Shown: one piece after another, positions 45,514 through 54,470 of the stretch
How positions within the stretch are numbered: position 1 is the stretch's first letter
Layout: the number at the start of each line of letters is the position of its first letter
NCBI RefSeq assembly: GCF_003337235.1
Contig: NZ_QPJC01000006.1
Location: 124,001 to 188,000 of the forward strand
DNA: 64,000 nucleotides
Reading direction: 5' to 3'
Source of the DNA: Halopolyspora algeriensis
GTDB lineage: Bacteria; Actinomycetota; Actinomycetes; Mycobacteriales; Pseudonocardiaceae
Notes under the pieces: model-generated
Databases searched by the model: none
The model's input: only the letters and a program-made list of their open reading frames with translations
What the model was told of the DNA's origin: nothing
Made by a program: the position numbers and the translations under genes

Positions 45514-46026
45514 ATGACGGCAGAAGCGCACTGGGCCGAATACCGGAATACGACCGTGACGGCGCGCCCCACCCCGACACTGTCAGTGCTGTGGCTGCTG
45601 CGCAGGGCAGTGCTCGGTCCGGAAGAACAGCACTTGGGGCATGTGCGAGATGTTGTGGTGCGCCCGGGTGAGTGCCGCTATCCCCTGGTCGCCGGGGTGG
45701 TGGCTCTCCTGGGAGGCTGCGAGGTGTTCCTGCCGACAGCGGCGTTGGCCTGCCTGCCCCCCGAGTGGGTGCAGCTGACCAGCGCTGTGAAGCTGCGGAG
45801 ATTCGCTCATCGCGACGGGGATCTCCTGCTGGGGGCCGAAATCCTTGATCGGCGCCTGAGCACATGGTTGCATCGCCGCCCGGTCCGTGCTCACGATCTC
45901 CTGCTGTCACCTTCGATCGACGGGTGGCTCCTGTCCAAGGTGGTGATACAGAATCGGGTACACCGTTGGCTCCGATCCGGGCAGCACGACGGGCTGCTTG
46001 ATTGGAAAGCGGTCCGGACTCGATGA
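45514..46026 (+). CDS. PRC-like domain protein, probable fragment of an MgtE-type protein
   Basis: A 170-residue protein. Its pattern (LGHVRDVVVRPGECRYPLVA, a strand EVFLPTAALACLPPEWVQL, RAHDLLLSPSIDGWLLSKV and the end LLDWKAVRT) matches the PRC-like N-terminal part of actinobacterial proteins that continue into MgtE N-terminal, CBS and Mg2+ transport domains. Here the protein stops right after the LLDWKAV motif. It is either a stand-alone relative or a truncated gene; the downstream DNA shows no MgtE-like sequence. GAAGGGA precedes ATG 45514. Confidence 0.6.
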   Translation: MTAEAHWAEYRNTTVTARPTPTLSVLWLLRRAVLGPEEQHLGHVRDVVVRPGECRYPLVAGVVALLGGCEVFLPTAALACLPPEWVQLTSAVKLRRFAHRDGDLLLGAEILDRRLSTWLHRRPVRAHDLLLSPSIDGWLLSKVVIQNRVHRWLRSGQHDGLLDWKAVRTR

Positions 46027-46190
46027 TCCCCGATCACCGGGTCGAGAAAGCTCTTCCGTCGATCCGGCCGACCTCACGGTGGGATCGTGCCATCCAACCG
46101 GCCCGGCTGTACCGGTCGCCGATCCTCGGCTGCGATGCCGGCGATCTCCTCTCGGTCTCGATCGAGCCTCTGCACGGCAAGGTGGCGCAC

Positions 46191-46877
46191 TCACGCATCC
46201 GAGCCGTAGAGCGCGGCGATGTCTTCGGATGCGGCCCACCGGCTGTAGGTGGGCGACTGCGGCCAGCCCTCGGGCGAGTCTTGCCACTCCTCCTGCCGCC
46301 CGTACGGCAGCAGGTCGATCAGTGCGAAGCTGTGGCTGAGCTGCTCGGTGCCGCGGCCGTTGGTGTGCCAGGTGCGATACACGGTGCCGCCGTCGCGCAG
46401 GAACACGTTGACGGCGAATCCTCCGCCGGGCGGTGCACCGACGTCGGTGCCGAAGGGACTGTTCGCTGTGGAGTACCAGGTCATTGTGTTCCCGACCCGC
46501 CGCTTGTAAGCGAGTGCCTCGTCGATCGGACCTTGGGTGACGATGACGAACCGGGCGTCGTAGTTGTCCAGGAACTCCAATCGGGTGAACTGTGAGGTGA
46601 ACCCGGTGCAGCCCGGGCACTGCCACTGCTCGCCGGGGAACCACATGTGGTTGTAGACGATCAGCTGCGACGCACTGCCGAAGATGTCCGCCAGCCGGAC
46701 CTGCCCTTGCTCGCCCTCAAGGGTGTAGTCGGGCATCGTGACCATCGGCATGCGGCGGCGCTGCGCGGCGATCGCGTCGAGTTCTCGGGTCGCGGCCTTT
46801 TCCCGGTCGCGCAGTGCGTCGAGTTGGCGCTGCCAGGTATCGGCGTCGACGACGGGCGGTAGTGCGTTGGTGGCCAT
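46191..46877 (-). CDS. DUF899 thioredoxin-like protein
   Basis: A 228-residue protein of the DUF899 family. The pattern includes PPVVDADTWQRQLDALRDRE at the N-terminus, LIVYNHMWFPGEQWQCPGCT with a CxxC, and SVFL-like strands (VNVFLRDGGTVYRTWHTNG). The fold is thioredoxin-like, and CPGC may be redox-active, but no reaction is established. GGGGGGAGCC precedes ATG 46877. It lies between the PRC-like protein and a GAF-ANTAR regulator. Confidence 0.9.
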   Translation of the reverse strand: MATNALPPVVDADTWQRQLDALRDREKAATRELDAIAAQRRRMPMVTMPDYTLEGEQGQVRLADIFGSASQLIVYNHMWFPGEQWQCPGCTGFTSQFTRLEFLDNYDARFVIVTQGPIDEALAYKRRVGNTMTWYSTANSPFGTDVGAPPGGGFAVNVFLRDGGTVYRTWHTNGRGTEQLSHSFALIDLLPYGRQEEWQDSPEGWPQSPTYSRWAASEDIAALYGSDA

Positions 46878-47149
46878 GGCTCCCCCCCCGATCATGGTCG
46901 TGTGCACAACTTGCGGTTTGCAGGTATGGACCCTGCCCGGGCGACGAACTCATCGGTGACCGGCCGCGCCGATCGAAAGGTCGTGTACCTGCCGGAAAGA
47001 CCGCAGGCACCATGCCCGTGAGCGCCTTCCGCAGGTAGTCGCCCAGGTAGGCCGCATACAGGGGCCTGCGGCGAACCGCTCGTCCGTGCGCGTTGGGTCC
47101 CGTGTCTCGCGATAGCTTGTGATGAGGGGCGAGCTGCAGGGAGGTGACC

Positions 47150-47851
47150 GTGGCGGACGAATTCGACGTGGAGGGGTTGGCGACCTCGTTTGCGCATATG
47201 GCTCGTCATCTGCTCGCACAGGATTCGGTGGGCAGCACGTTGGATCGGATCGCCGCCCATGCGACGCTGCGGATCGATGGATGTCAGGAAGCCAGCATTG
47301 TGGTGTTGGACGCCAATCGGCAGCTGAGCACTGTGGCATCGACCGGTGATCTGGGCCGGGAGTCGGATCGGATTCAGGCCGAGCTGGGCGAGGGGCCGCA
47401 TTTCGAGGTGGCCGAGAACTACCAAGAGGTTTACCGGATCGCCGACATGGGCGGCAGTGGGGATCGCTGGCCGCGCTACGCACCGAAGGCTCGTGCTCTC
47501 GGCATCGGCAGCATGATGGGGTTCCTGCTGTTCACCGCGTGGGACCGCCTCGGTACTCTGAATCTCTACTCCTCGCGCCCCAACGCGTTCACCAAGCGTT
47601 CCGAACAGGTGGGGTGGATTTTCGCCTCGCACGCCGCGGTGGCGTTCGCCGCTGCCCGCAACGACGCGCAACTGCACGAGGCGATCGCGACCCGTCAGGG
47701 CATCGGTGAGGCGATGGGCATCATCATGAATCGCCACAAGACTTCCGAGGAGCAGGCGTTCGAAGTGCTGAAGAAGAGCTCGCAGGAGCACCACGTCAAG
47801 CTCCGCGACATCGCCCGCCAGGTGACCGAAACCGGTGAGATCCCGGAGTGA
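47150..47851 (+). CDS. GAF-ANTAR RNA-binding antiterminator
   Basis: A 233-residue protein. GAF domain (residues 10-155: LATSFAHMARHLLAQDSVG, then ELGEGPHFEVAENYQEVYRI) followed by ANTAR (165-225: GIGEAMGIIMNRHKTSEEQA, SQEHHVKLRDIARQV). It should act on nascent transcripts in response to a signal bound by GAF. GTG 47150 is chosen since GGAGG lies five bases before; GTG 47144 is too close to it. The truncated gene at 34461 is a copy of the same type. Confidence 0.9.
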   Translation: MADEFDVEGLATSFAHMARHLLAQDSVGSTLDRIAAHATLRIDGCQEASIVVLDANRQLSTVASTGDLGRESDRIQAELGEGPHFEVAENYQEVYRIADMGGSGDRWPRYAPKARALGIGSMMGFLLFTAWDRLGTLNLYSSRPNAFTKRSEQVGWIFASHAAVAFAAARNDAQLHEAIATRQGIGEAMGIIMNRHKTSEEQAFEVLKKSSQEHHVKLRDIARQVTETGEIPE

Positions 47852-48159
47852 GTGGCGCGCCCTTCGCCTCTCTCGGCGGCCCCGGAGGGGGCGCCCTTGA
47901 CGGAGAGAAGAAACTCTGCACCCGCGCACTCAGCCGATGAGGGCAGGTTCAACCGGTCATCGCAACTCGCTCAGCCTCGTCGAGGACGACACCAGCCACG
48001 CTGACCGAATGCTCGGACGTCTGCGACATACCGTTCTCCGCAGTGCTGCCACCGGATGACGGCGATGGCTTTGTCATCGTGGTGCTTCGAGCGGGGAAGA
48101 GCTTGGCCGTTCGGGTCCTGTTCGGTCAGAACCGGCTCGTGAGCATTGTGATCGTGGAG
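47852..48159. other. Intergenic region, edge of the island
   Basis: These 308 bases follow the GAF-ANTAR gene and adjoin the truncated VapC gene. The 3' part of a VapC gene would be expected here on the minus strand, but no PIN sequence is found in any frame. The stretch may mark the left edge of inserted or deleted DNA. Confidence 0.4.
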
Positions 48160-48399
48160 TTACTCGCCGCTGACGGCGCGCCCTTGGAAGTCTTCGTTGA
48201 TCAGTGCTCGGACTGCTTCGGTCAGGAGAGTTTTCCTGCGCCCGTCGGACAGGCGGGTCACGCCGTGGAGTAGCTCCGCTGCGGTGATCGCTGTCGTGGC
48301 CACCTCGTCGGTGGGCAGAGCGTCCAGCCACGACAGCACGTTCGTGTCAGGAGTCTGCCGGGTCAACTCCGAGAGAACGCTGGTGTCGAGAACGATCAT
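48160..48399 (-). pseudogene. VapC-type PIN toxin, C-terminally truncated
   Basis: The frame reads MIVLDTSVLSELTRQTPDTN, then TTAITAAELLHGVTRL and ALINEDFQGRAVSG, a clear FitB/VapC N-terminal half (first acidic residue and helix acid present). It stops after 79 residues, while relatives have about 135; the segments with the third and fourth acidic residues are missing. The toxin is probably inactive. ATG 48399 overlaps the stop of the intact antitoxin gene, as in a normal module. Confidence 0.78.
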
Positions 48400-48644
48400 G
48401 CGTCGAAGGCCGCCGCGCGGGGTGCCTCGCTGCGCGAGGGCAGATCGAGTTCGGCATCCTCGATGGTCGCGAACCGGGCGTGAATGCGACTGCCCAGTCC
48501 CCAGGCAGGCAGCGGAGAAGAAGACAGCTGATCCTGCAGGATCGCCCGAACCTCGGCCTCCATGGAGCGCCCATGTTGGGCAGCGCGGACACGCAGTCGT
48601 GCGTGGAGCTCGTCGTCGAGCCCGCGAATCGTCAGTGTCGCCAC
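48396..48644 (-). CDS. VapB/FitA-type antitoxin (ribbon-helix-helix)
   Basis: An 82-residue protein. LTIRGLDDELHARLRVRAAQ and GRSMEAEVRAILQDQL form a ribbon-helix-helix dimer unit, and the C-terminal part would bind the PIN toxin. GTG 48644 is preferred over GTG 48653 because it gives the family N-terminus and AGAGGTG lies upstream. The partner toxin gene is truncated, so the antitoxin may now be an orphan. Confidence 0.85.
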   Translation of the reverse strand: MATLTIRGLDDELHARLRVRAAQHGRSMEAEVRAILQDQLSSSPLPAWGLGSRIHARFATIEDAELDLPSRSEAPRAAAFDA

Positions 48645-48727
48645 TGCGTTCACCTCTTTCCGCTGCCGTTGACAGCAATGCTGGCAAATGTCTTACCGGG
48701 GTCGAAGCTGATCAGCAGCACGTGCGG

Positions 48728-49384
48728 TCAAACCTCCGGCTGCCCGAGAGCGGGCGAGGTCTTCGGGGCACGGTCGCTGGTGATCGTGTGGGGACGTGCG
48801 ATCCGTTCGATGGTGCAAGGTCGCCGTCCGGCGGCAGGTGGTAACAGCTTTGGATCACCGGAGTGCGTGGCCGTGTCCGCGCATTGCCCGCGAGTACCTG
48901 TAGGTAGCTGGGTGCTGATGGGCAAGAGGTCATCAGCAATGATGAGGGCTCCTGCGTTGAACAGGACGTGGCAGTTCGGGCATAGGCACAAGACGTTGGT
49001 GGATATCGGGACCCTCGTGGGGACGTCCAAGTGCCTGGATGTGGGCGTCTTCGGAGTAGCCGCAGTTGCCGACAGTGAGGCGTACGTGGCATGTCTGGGA
49101 GGTGTGGTCGTGGAGGTCCTTCACGTGGTTAGCTACCACGGTCGACCGTACGAGCCGTTGTGTCGTTGCGGTACGTCGGGTGGAGGAGTGGTTGCCATCT
49201 GGTCGACTCGTGGTCTCGCGAGCGGTGGACGGTTCTCTGGGCTGAGTACCGTGGTGTCGAGCTGTGTCAGCCGGTAACGGCAGACTTGAAAGCCGCTTCG
49301 GCCGGCTTCGCGCCATGCGCTCTCGACTCGGAATAAACCGCCGTAGCGGTAGCCGGTGGCTGGTGCGTGTGGCGGCTTGATCAC
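48728..49384 (-). pseudogene. YDG/SRA-HNH nuclease pseudogene (at least two frameshifts)
   Basis: Three minus-strand frames hold consecutive parts of one protein. 49384 down to about 49200: GYRYGGLFRVESAWREAGRS, then GFQVCRYRLTQL, the end of a YDG/SRA domain that reads modified DNA bases. About 49200 to 49015: TTQRLVRSTVVANHVKDLHD, then YSEDAHIQALGRPHEGPDI, the first part of an HNH nuclease. About 49015 to 48930: TNVLCLCPNCHVLFNAGALI, its C-terminal part with CxxC. Such proteins are modification-dependent restriction enzymes. The beginning of the SRA domain is missing upstream, so this is a decayed gene. Confidence 0.8.
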
Positions 49385-49614
49385 CGTATCCGCCCCTTGA
49401 TTTTATTCAGCTTGTCACGCAGCAGGAGCGCCGCTATGTAGCCGATGTCTTTGAGTGGTTGATAACGTCTCCTTCCTGTTGAGGTAGCTTGATCCCGCTT
49501 TTCCGGACGTGGATGTTTCGCTCGCATCTCTTCGATTCTCCGTTCGTATTCGGCTTGGGTGTGTTTTTCCACAGGACCGTGTCGAAGACAGTCATTGGCG
49601 ACAAGGTGGGACAT
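49381..49614 (-). CDS. Short hypothetical protein, doubtful
   Basis: A 77-codon frame on the minus strand that ends with DIGYIAALLLRDKLNKIKGR. It contains a charged middle (YERRIEEMRAKHP). There is no clear ribosome-binding site before ATG 49614 and I recognise no family. It lies where the GC content begins to fall. It may be a small island gene or chance. Confidence 0.3.
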   Translation of the reverse strand: MSHLVANDCLRHGPVEKHTQAEYERRIEEMRAKHPRPEKRDQATSTGRRRYQPLKDIGYIAALLLRDKLNKIKGRIR

Positions 49615-50138
49615 GCACTATCATTGATCGTTCTATGGACGTAGTCGAGTTGCCGGCGCGGTTGCCGACACGTCGATCAGTCGTTGGCATGGAAAACCGC
49701 ACCTAACTCCTAGTCCAGTACACGCATCGTGACTCAGCCCGGGGTGGCCTCACGAATGTTCACCGATACGAGTCAACCAGAGCGAACGGAAGGAACACTC
49801 CGTGGCATCCTTACGGCTCGCCGAATGGAGAAGCAATCCAGCGTCTCGCCGACCCGAGGTCACGAAGGAGTTATATCATACGTTTGAGCGGAGATCACCC
49901 TCGTCGAGATGTACAAACGTGCACGTTAGCTGGGTGGTGCGGAGATTGTTAACAGCAACCAGATCGTGACTATTCCCATGTTGATTTGTAATCCTATCGA
50001 AATCTTCGGAGTTGGTTGCCACCCCGGCCAATCCGTAGGGCCCAGCAGTGCGATCCTGGGGACGGTCTGATTTGATGAGTATCCGGTTGTGCCGTGCGGC
50101 GATGCACACGTCTTACCGCCGCAGCGAGAGGAGTAAAA
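49615..50138. other. AT-richer intergenic region upstream of the glycosyltransferase
   Basis: These 524 bases have no supported gene. Composition differs from the surroundings, with A/T-rich patches such as GAGTTATATCATACG near 49870. A promoter for the island genes is probably here. Short frames on both strands have no recognisable sequence. Confidence 0.4.
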
Positions 50139-52457
50139 ATGGGGCCGCTGTCTGACCAATTGACGCAGAAGAGCATGAACGCCTGGTATTTCTCCTTTGA
50201 GTTTCCGCCCGAGTTTGGTGGCGGCCTGAGCAGCTACATGGGCGTGGTGGCAGAAGCATACGGCCGGCGTAACGACGGATTCTTGGTAGTCTTCACGTTG
50301 TCGTTCGACCAGTCCGGTCTCATGACAACCCGATACCTTCACGACAACGTTCTGTTGGTTTCCCTGAATCCCCGGCGCTCACTGGAAGCTAACAGCTTGG
50401 GCTGGTGGGTCAACGTCTCCCGTCTGTTCGAGCGCTTTGCTGACCTGCTGATGGTACAGGTCGAATCTGGAGCTCTAAATATACCCCGGCCAAATTATAT
50501 CGAATTCGCTGACGGATTTGGTATTGGTACGCTCACCGTTCAGCAGAAACTCTGCGGGAACTCACGATTCGCTCAGATTCCTATTGTTGTCAACGCCCAT
50601 ACGCCGACGTACATCATCAATCGGATGAATCAGGTCCCCGTCTATCGGTTGCCGAACTACTGGACCGGGAAGATGGAGCTGCAAGCCCTCGCTGGTGCTG
50701 ACCTTGTGATTGGCCCGTCACAGGCGATCCTCGATGTGCTCCAAGATGAACTCCAAGAGACCGGGGCCCGATTCCGTCGCGCAGAGGTCCTCCACAATCC
50801 GTTCTTCGTCGAAGAGTATGAGTCCGAGGAGCAGCCAGCAGATTTCGACCACTTCTACATGGCGTCTCGCTTGACCCACTGGAAGGGGCCGGAGCAAGCC
50901 ATCCAAGCTATGCAGGTCCTGTGGTCCGCAGGAGTCGAGGTTCCTCTCCTGGTCTACGGTGAGGACAAGTACTTCGAACCTGCGGACTCGATGTACAGCG
51001 CGTACATCGAGAAACAGTACAAGCGGTGGGTCGACAGGGGACTGATCCAACTGATGGGTAAGGTGCCGCGCGAGGAAATCAAGGCACGCGCCAGAACAGC
51101 CTTCGCGCAACTTCACCCATCGCACTTCGACAACTTTCCCTACAGCGTCGTCGAGGCAATGAGTGAGGGACAAGTCTGCATCGCAGGTGTTGACGGCGGT
51201 ATCAAGGAGATCGCGACCGACGGATACAACATCATTCTCGCCGATGTGAACGACCCGAAGTCGTTCTCTTCCGCACTGGAACGAGCCATGGGCTTGAACT
51301 CCGAAGAGCGTGCAAAGTTCGCGGAGAACGCCATGCAGACTGTTCGTAGCAGTTGCGATCCCGATTTCTACCTCACTAAGAAAGAGAAGATCGTCAGCGA
51401 GTTGGAGCACACAGAGGTCGATGGTGGGCCGTCCCAGGCCAATGACGGAGGTCTTCCTGAAAGCTTTCCTTTCCTATCACCGCCTGACGAGGCATGTGTT
51501 TTTCCGGTAGCTGAATCTGACGAGGGCCCTGCGTTGTCGGTGGTGATCCCATATTTCAACATGGGCGAGTTCGTAGACGAGACAATCGAAAGCGTTACCT
51601 CCTGCACCATCCAGAATCTTGAGATCGTTCTCGTGAACGACGGGAGCAATGACCCGGCGTCGATTGCCCGTCTTGACGAATTACACAAGACCCACGGCCT
51701 CGATGAACAACGGCTACGGATCGTGAACATTCCCAACGGAGGAGTCGCGAACGCGCGCAATACGGGAGTCAGGGAAGCCCGGGCGCCCTTGGTCACGCTG
51801 CTGGATCCCGATGATCTTGTTGCCTCGCGCTATTACGAGAAAGCGATACGGATTCTCCGCCACTACGCGAACGTGTCTTTCGTGGGCGCCTGGATCGAGG
51901 ACTACAACCAGGAAGGTCGGATTCGTAACTGGGCGACCTGGAATGCTGAGCCACCGATCCAGCTGCTCATGAATCAAACCAATTGCCAGTCACTCGTGTA
52001 CAAGCGAGAGGCGTTCTTGCAGGATGGCGAACATGACTCGGATCTTCGCATGTTTCTGGACGATTGGGAGGGCGTAATCTCGTTGTTGGCTGGTGGCCAC
52101 CGCGGAGTAATGATTCCAGAGCCCCTGTTCCGGTACCGAATTCGCGGTGATTCGATTTTCCGGACGAAGACCGGCTTGTGGAGCCTGAACAATGAAAAGA
52201 TAGTTTCGAAGCATCGTCATCTGTACAATACATGGGGGGCCGAGATTGCGGCGTTTCTCAACGCGAACGGCCCCAACAATTTTTACCACGTTGCTGGCAA
52301 GCAGAGTCAATTGCCGCCAATGAGAGCCGAAAGGGATCGTCTCGCTGCGTCCGTCAGGAAACTCAAGAAGACGATTGATACTATGCGAGCTTCGGAAACG
52401 TGGCGAGTGGGAACCGCGATCACGCGACCATTGGCGGTTCTCACTCGGAGGCGGTGA
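50139..52457 (+). CDS. Bifunctional glycosyltransferase (GT4-GT2 fusion)
   Basis: A 772-residue protein. Residues about 1-430 are a GT-B fold GT4 enzyme (YFSFEFPPEFGGGLSSYMGV; donor site LHPSHFDNFPYSVVEAMSEG). Residues about 465-700 are a GT-A fold GT2 domain (LSVVIPYFNMGEFVDETIES, VLVNDGSNDPA, acidic metal site LLDPDDLVA). A short helix-rich tail ends KTIDTMRASETWRVGTAITR, a motif found at the end of many surface-polysaccharide glycosyltransferases. It would transfer two sugars in making a cell-surface glycan. AGGAG precedes ATG 50139. GC content is lower than in flanking genes. Confidence 0.88.
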   Translation: MGPLSDQLTQKSMNAWYFSFEFPPEFGGGLSSYMGVVAEAYGRRNDGFLVVFTLSFDQSGLMTTRYLHDNVLLVSLNPRRSLEANSLGWWVNVSRLFERFADLLMVQVESGALNIPRPNYIEFADGFGIGTLTVQQKLCGNSRFAQIPIVVNAHTPTYIINRMNQVPVYRLPNYWTGKMELQALAGADLVIGPSQAILDVLQDELQETGARFRRAEVLHNPFFVEEYESEEQPADFDHFYMASRLTHWKGPEQAIQAMQVLWSAGVEVPLLVYGEDKYFEPADSMYSAYIEKQYKRWVDRGLIQLMGKVPREEIKARARTAFAQLHPSHFDNFPYSVVEAMSEGQVCIAGVDGGIKEIATDGYNIILADVNDPKSFSSALERAMGLNSEERAKFAENAMQTVRSSCDPDFYLTKKEKIVSELEHTEVDGGPSQANDGGLPESFPFLSPPDEACVFPVAESDEGPALSVVIPYFNMGEFVDETIESVTSCTIQNLEIVLVNDGSNDPASIARLDELHKTHGLDEQRLRIVNIPNGGVANARNTGVREARAPLVTLLDPDDLVASRYYEKAIRILRHYANVSFVGAWIEDYNQEGRIRNWATWNAEPPIQLLMNQTNCQSLVYKREAFLQDGEHDSDLRMFLDDWEGVISLLAGGHRGVMIPEPLFRYRIRGDSIFRTKTGLWSLNNEKIVSKHRHLYNTWGAEIAAFLNANGPNNFYHVAGKQSQLPPMRAERDRLAASVRKLKKTIDTMRASETWRVGTAITRPLAVLTRRR

Positions 52458-52535
52458 CCAGTGTTTTGGTCCCTTCGCGATAGTATTAGGTGCGTTGCGC
52501 TGGGCTGACAGTGCGATTGGATGAGTTGATCGACA

Positions 52536-53138
52536 GTGAAAAGAAGAACCTCTGGCAGAGAAGTGTCGAATCGGACTTCCGTAAGTCTTGGTAAGCATGT
52601 GACAAGTACTGCGGACCCACAGTTCGAAGAGTGGCATACTAATCCCCATGTGTCGACACAGCCGTTCCATTTGGGAGGCATGCTTTGGGTTGGGTCCGCC
52701 TTGGGTCAGGGCACTGTACGTGTGTCCACGGTAAAACCGGTGGATGACAATCCTTTCTACCGAATTACGCCCGTAGGAATGGGAGCGATACACTGGTTGG
52801 CGATAGAGCAAGAACTCGATGTGTCTAATGTGCGCGCCCTCGGCGAGATAACTTCGGTACTGGATGCTGCGGCGCCCCAGTCCGCGTCGCTGTTCGCTCT
52901 GCTGCGACTCGGTCTTCCCGCGGGTGGGCATGTCGACGCGAGTTCGGGCCAGATCGAGCTGCGCGGAGAGCGATGCTGTGAATCGCTTCCGATAGACCTG
53001 CACGACCTTCCTCAGGGGGCGCTGGGGAAGGCCACCTCTGCCAAGCTTATCCTCCTCTTCGAGGCACGCGACGTGGACATTGACTTCTATGGCCTCGAAG
53101 TGCGGGGAATCGTCCGGTCGAATCAGGCGATCACCTAG
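52536..53138 (+). CDS. Hypothetical protein in the island
   Basis: A 200-residue protein in the same direction as its neighbours. The sequence alternates short strands (LIDLHDLPQGALGKATSAKL; ending DIDFYGLEVRG) and looks mainly beta, perhaps a carbohydrate-binding fold, but I recognise no family. GTG 52536 has a weak ribosome-binding site, so the start is uncertain. Lying between a glycosyltransferase and a sulfotransferase, it may handle the same glycan. Confidence 0.55.
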   Translation: MKRRTSGREVSNRTSVSLGKHVTSTADPQFEEWHTNPHVSTQPFHLGGMLWVGSALGQGTVRVSTVKPVDDNPFYRITPVGMGAIHWLAIEQELDVSNVRALGEITSVLDAAAPQSASLFALLRLGLPAGGHVDASSGQIELRGERCCESLPIDLHDLPQGALGKATSAKLILLFEARDVDIDFYGLEVRGIVRSNQAIT

Positions 53139-53360
53139 GAGGGAAGGATGCGGTCGGCGGCGTGGACACATGGTGGCTCCTTCGATCATGGGGTAGGCCA
53201 CAGATAGCGTCCGGCGCTTGCTTCGCCACACTGAGGTACCGGGCTCGAAAGTTGGAATACTATACCAGATAGGTTCGGAGTTATAGGATGTACGCTCTCG
53301 TGTGTGTTCGGTCAACATACGGCGCTGTCCTCAAGTGACTGACAGAAGAGGTGAGTTCCG

Positions 53361-54470
53361 ATGAAGCTTCTCCTGCACATTGGACTCGGGAAGACCGGAA
53401 CTACGGCGTTTCAGCGGTTCTGTGAGGTCAATGAGGACGTGTTGCGTAAAAGTGGCTACCTGTACGGGGGGACACTTCTGGAGAACGTCGTGCAGCCCGG
53501 GCTATTGGAGGATCTCGGTCAGGTGCAGCGACCGCAGGAATTATCCTGCACGCTGCAGCGTCTTGACAGCGTCCTGCGGGACCATCCGAGCGAGGCTAGG
53601 ACACTGATATGGTCGAACGAAGCCTTCTCGATGGCCCATGACCCCTTGGTGGTCATCCGAAATCTCGATGAGTATGTACGAGAGTCGCGGGTTTTCGATA
53701 GCTGGGAGGTCTTCGTTGTATTCCGCCGGCAGGACCAATGGTTGGAGTCGGCTTACAAGCAGTGGGCGTTAAAACATAAGACGTACCGAGGGCGCCGGAT
53801 CATGTCAGCGAGAGAGTACGTGGACTCGGTCGACTACTTACTCGACTACCACGAACTGGTCTCGAAGTGGCGGGACTCGTCCGCCATCGTGCATGCGTGC
53901 TCGTACGATAGCGCTATGCAGGCGGGTGGAATCGTTGACTACCTCGTGCAACGTATGGGCCTACGCCTGCCCAGCGACCAGCTCATAAACCCTGGACAGG
54001 TGCATGGATCGCTCGACCACGACCTCAGCATGCTGATGGCGATGTACAACCAAAACTTCGAGACACCTCAGGACCCGCAGGACTTCCTGTGGGTCCTGAG
54101 GGACAATGGTCTCACCAAGAACCTGCATCCCTCGAACTCGTGCTTTGTTTCGACAGAGCTACGTCAGGAGGTCCTGGATCGCTGCTCGGACAGCAATGGG
54201 CGACTGGAGGCGGAGCATTTCGAAGTCGGTGAGGCATTCACACGGGATCCTGTCGCCGATAAGCCGCTGTACGAGGCTGACCCGGTGCAACTGATTTCCC
54301 GGGCCCTGCCAATCCTGGTGAACCAGCAGCGCCGGCTTGAGCGCCAGAATCAGAGGATCAAGGCTCTCGAGCGCCGACCGGGAATTCCGAAGGTTGTCCT
54401 CAAAACCGTTCAGAAGCTTTTTCGAACAGCGAAGCAGCACCACACACTCCGTCGTCGACCGTCTCGATAA
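53361..54470 (+). CDS. Sulfotransferase-family protein
   Basis: A 369-residue protein. The N-terminal loop LLHIGLGKTGTTAFQRFCEV is the 5'-phosphosulfate-binding loop of PAPS-dependent sulfotransferases, and a second PAPS contact region is near EVFVVFRRQDQWLESAYKQW. It would sulfate a sugar made by the neighbouring glycosyltransferase. The C-terminus has a basic helix (RRLERQNQRIKALERR). AGAGGTGAG precedes ATG 53361. At least three TTA codons occur, which is unusual for this genome. Confidence 0.85.
   Translation: MKLLLHIGLGKTGTTAFQRFCEVNEDVLRKSGYLYGGTLLENVVQPGLLEDLGQVQRPQELSCTLQRLDSVLRDHPSEARTLIWSNEAFSMAHDPLVVIRNLDEYVRESRVFDSWEVFVVFRRQDQWLESAYKQWALKHKTYRGRRIMSAREYVDSVDYLLDYHELVSKWRDSSAIVHACSYDSAMQAGGIVDYLVQRMGLRLPSDQLINPGQVHGSLDHDLSMLMAMYNQNFETPQDPQDFLWVLRDNGLTKNLHPSNSCFVSTELRQEVLDRCSDSNGRLEAEHFEVGEAFTRDPVADKPLYEADPVQLISRALPILVNQQRRLERQNQRIKALERRPGIPKVVLKTVQKLFRTAKQHHTLRRRPSR

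Noticed and set aside
49876-50109. 77-codon minus-strand frame before the glycosyltransferase
   Set aside because: No start signal, no family sequence; it would overlap the probable promoter region of the island genes.
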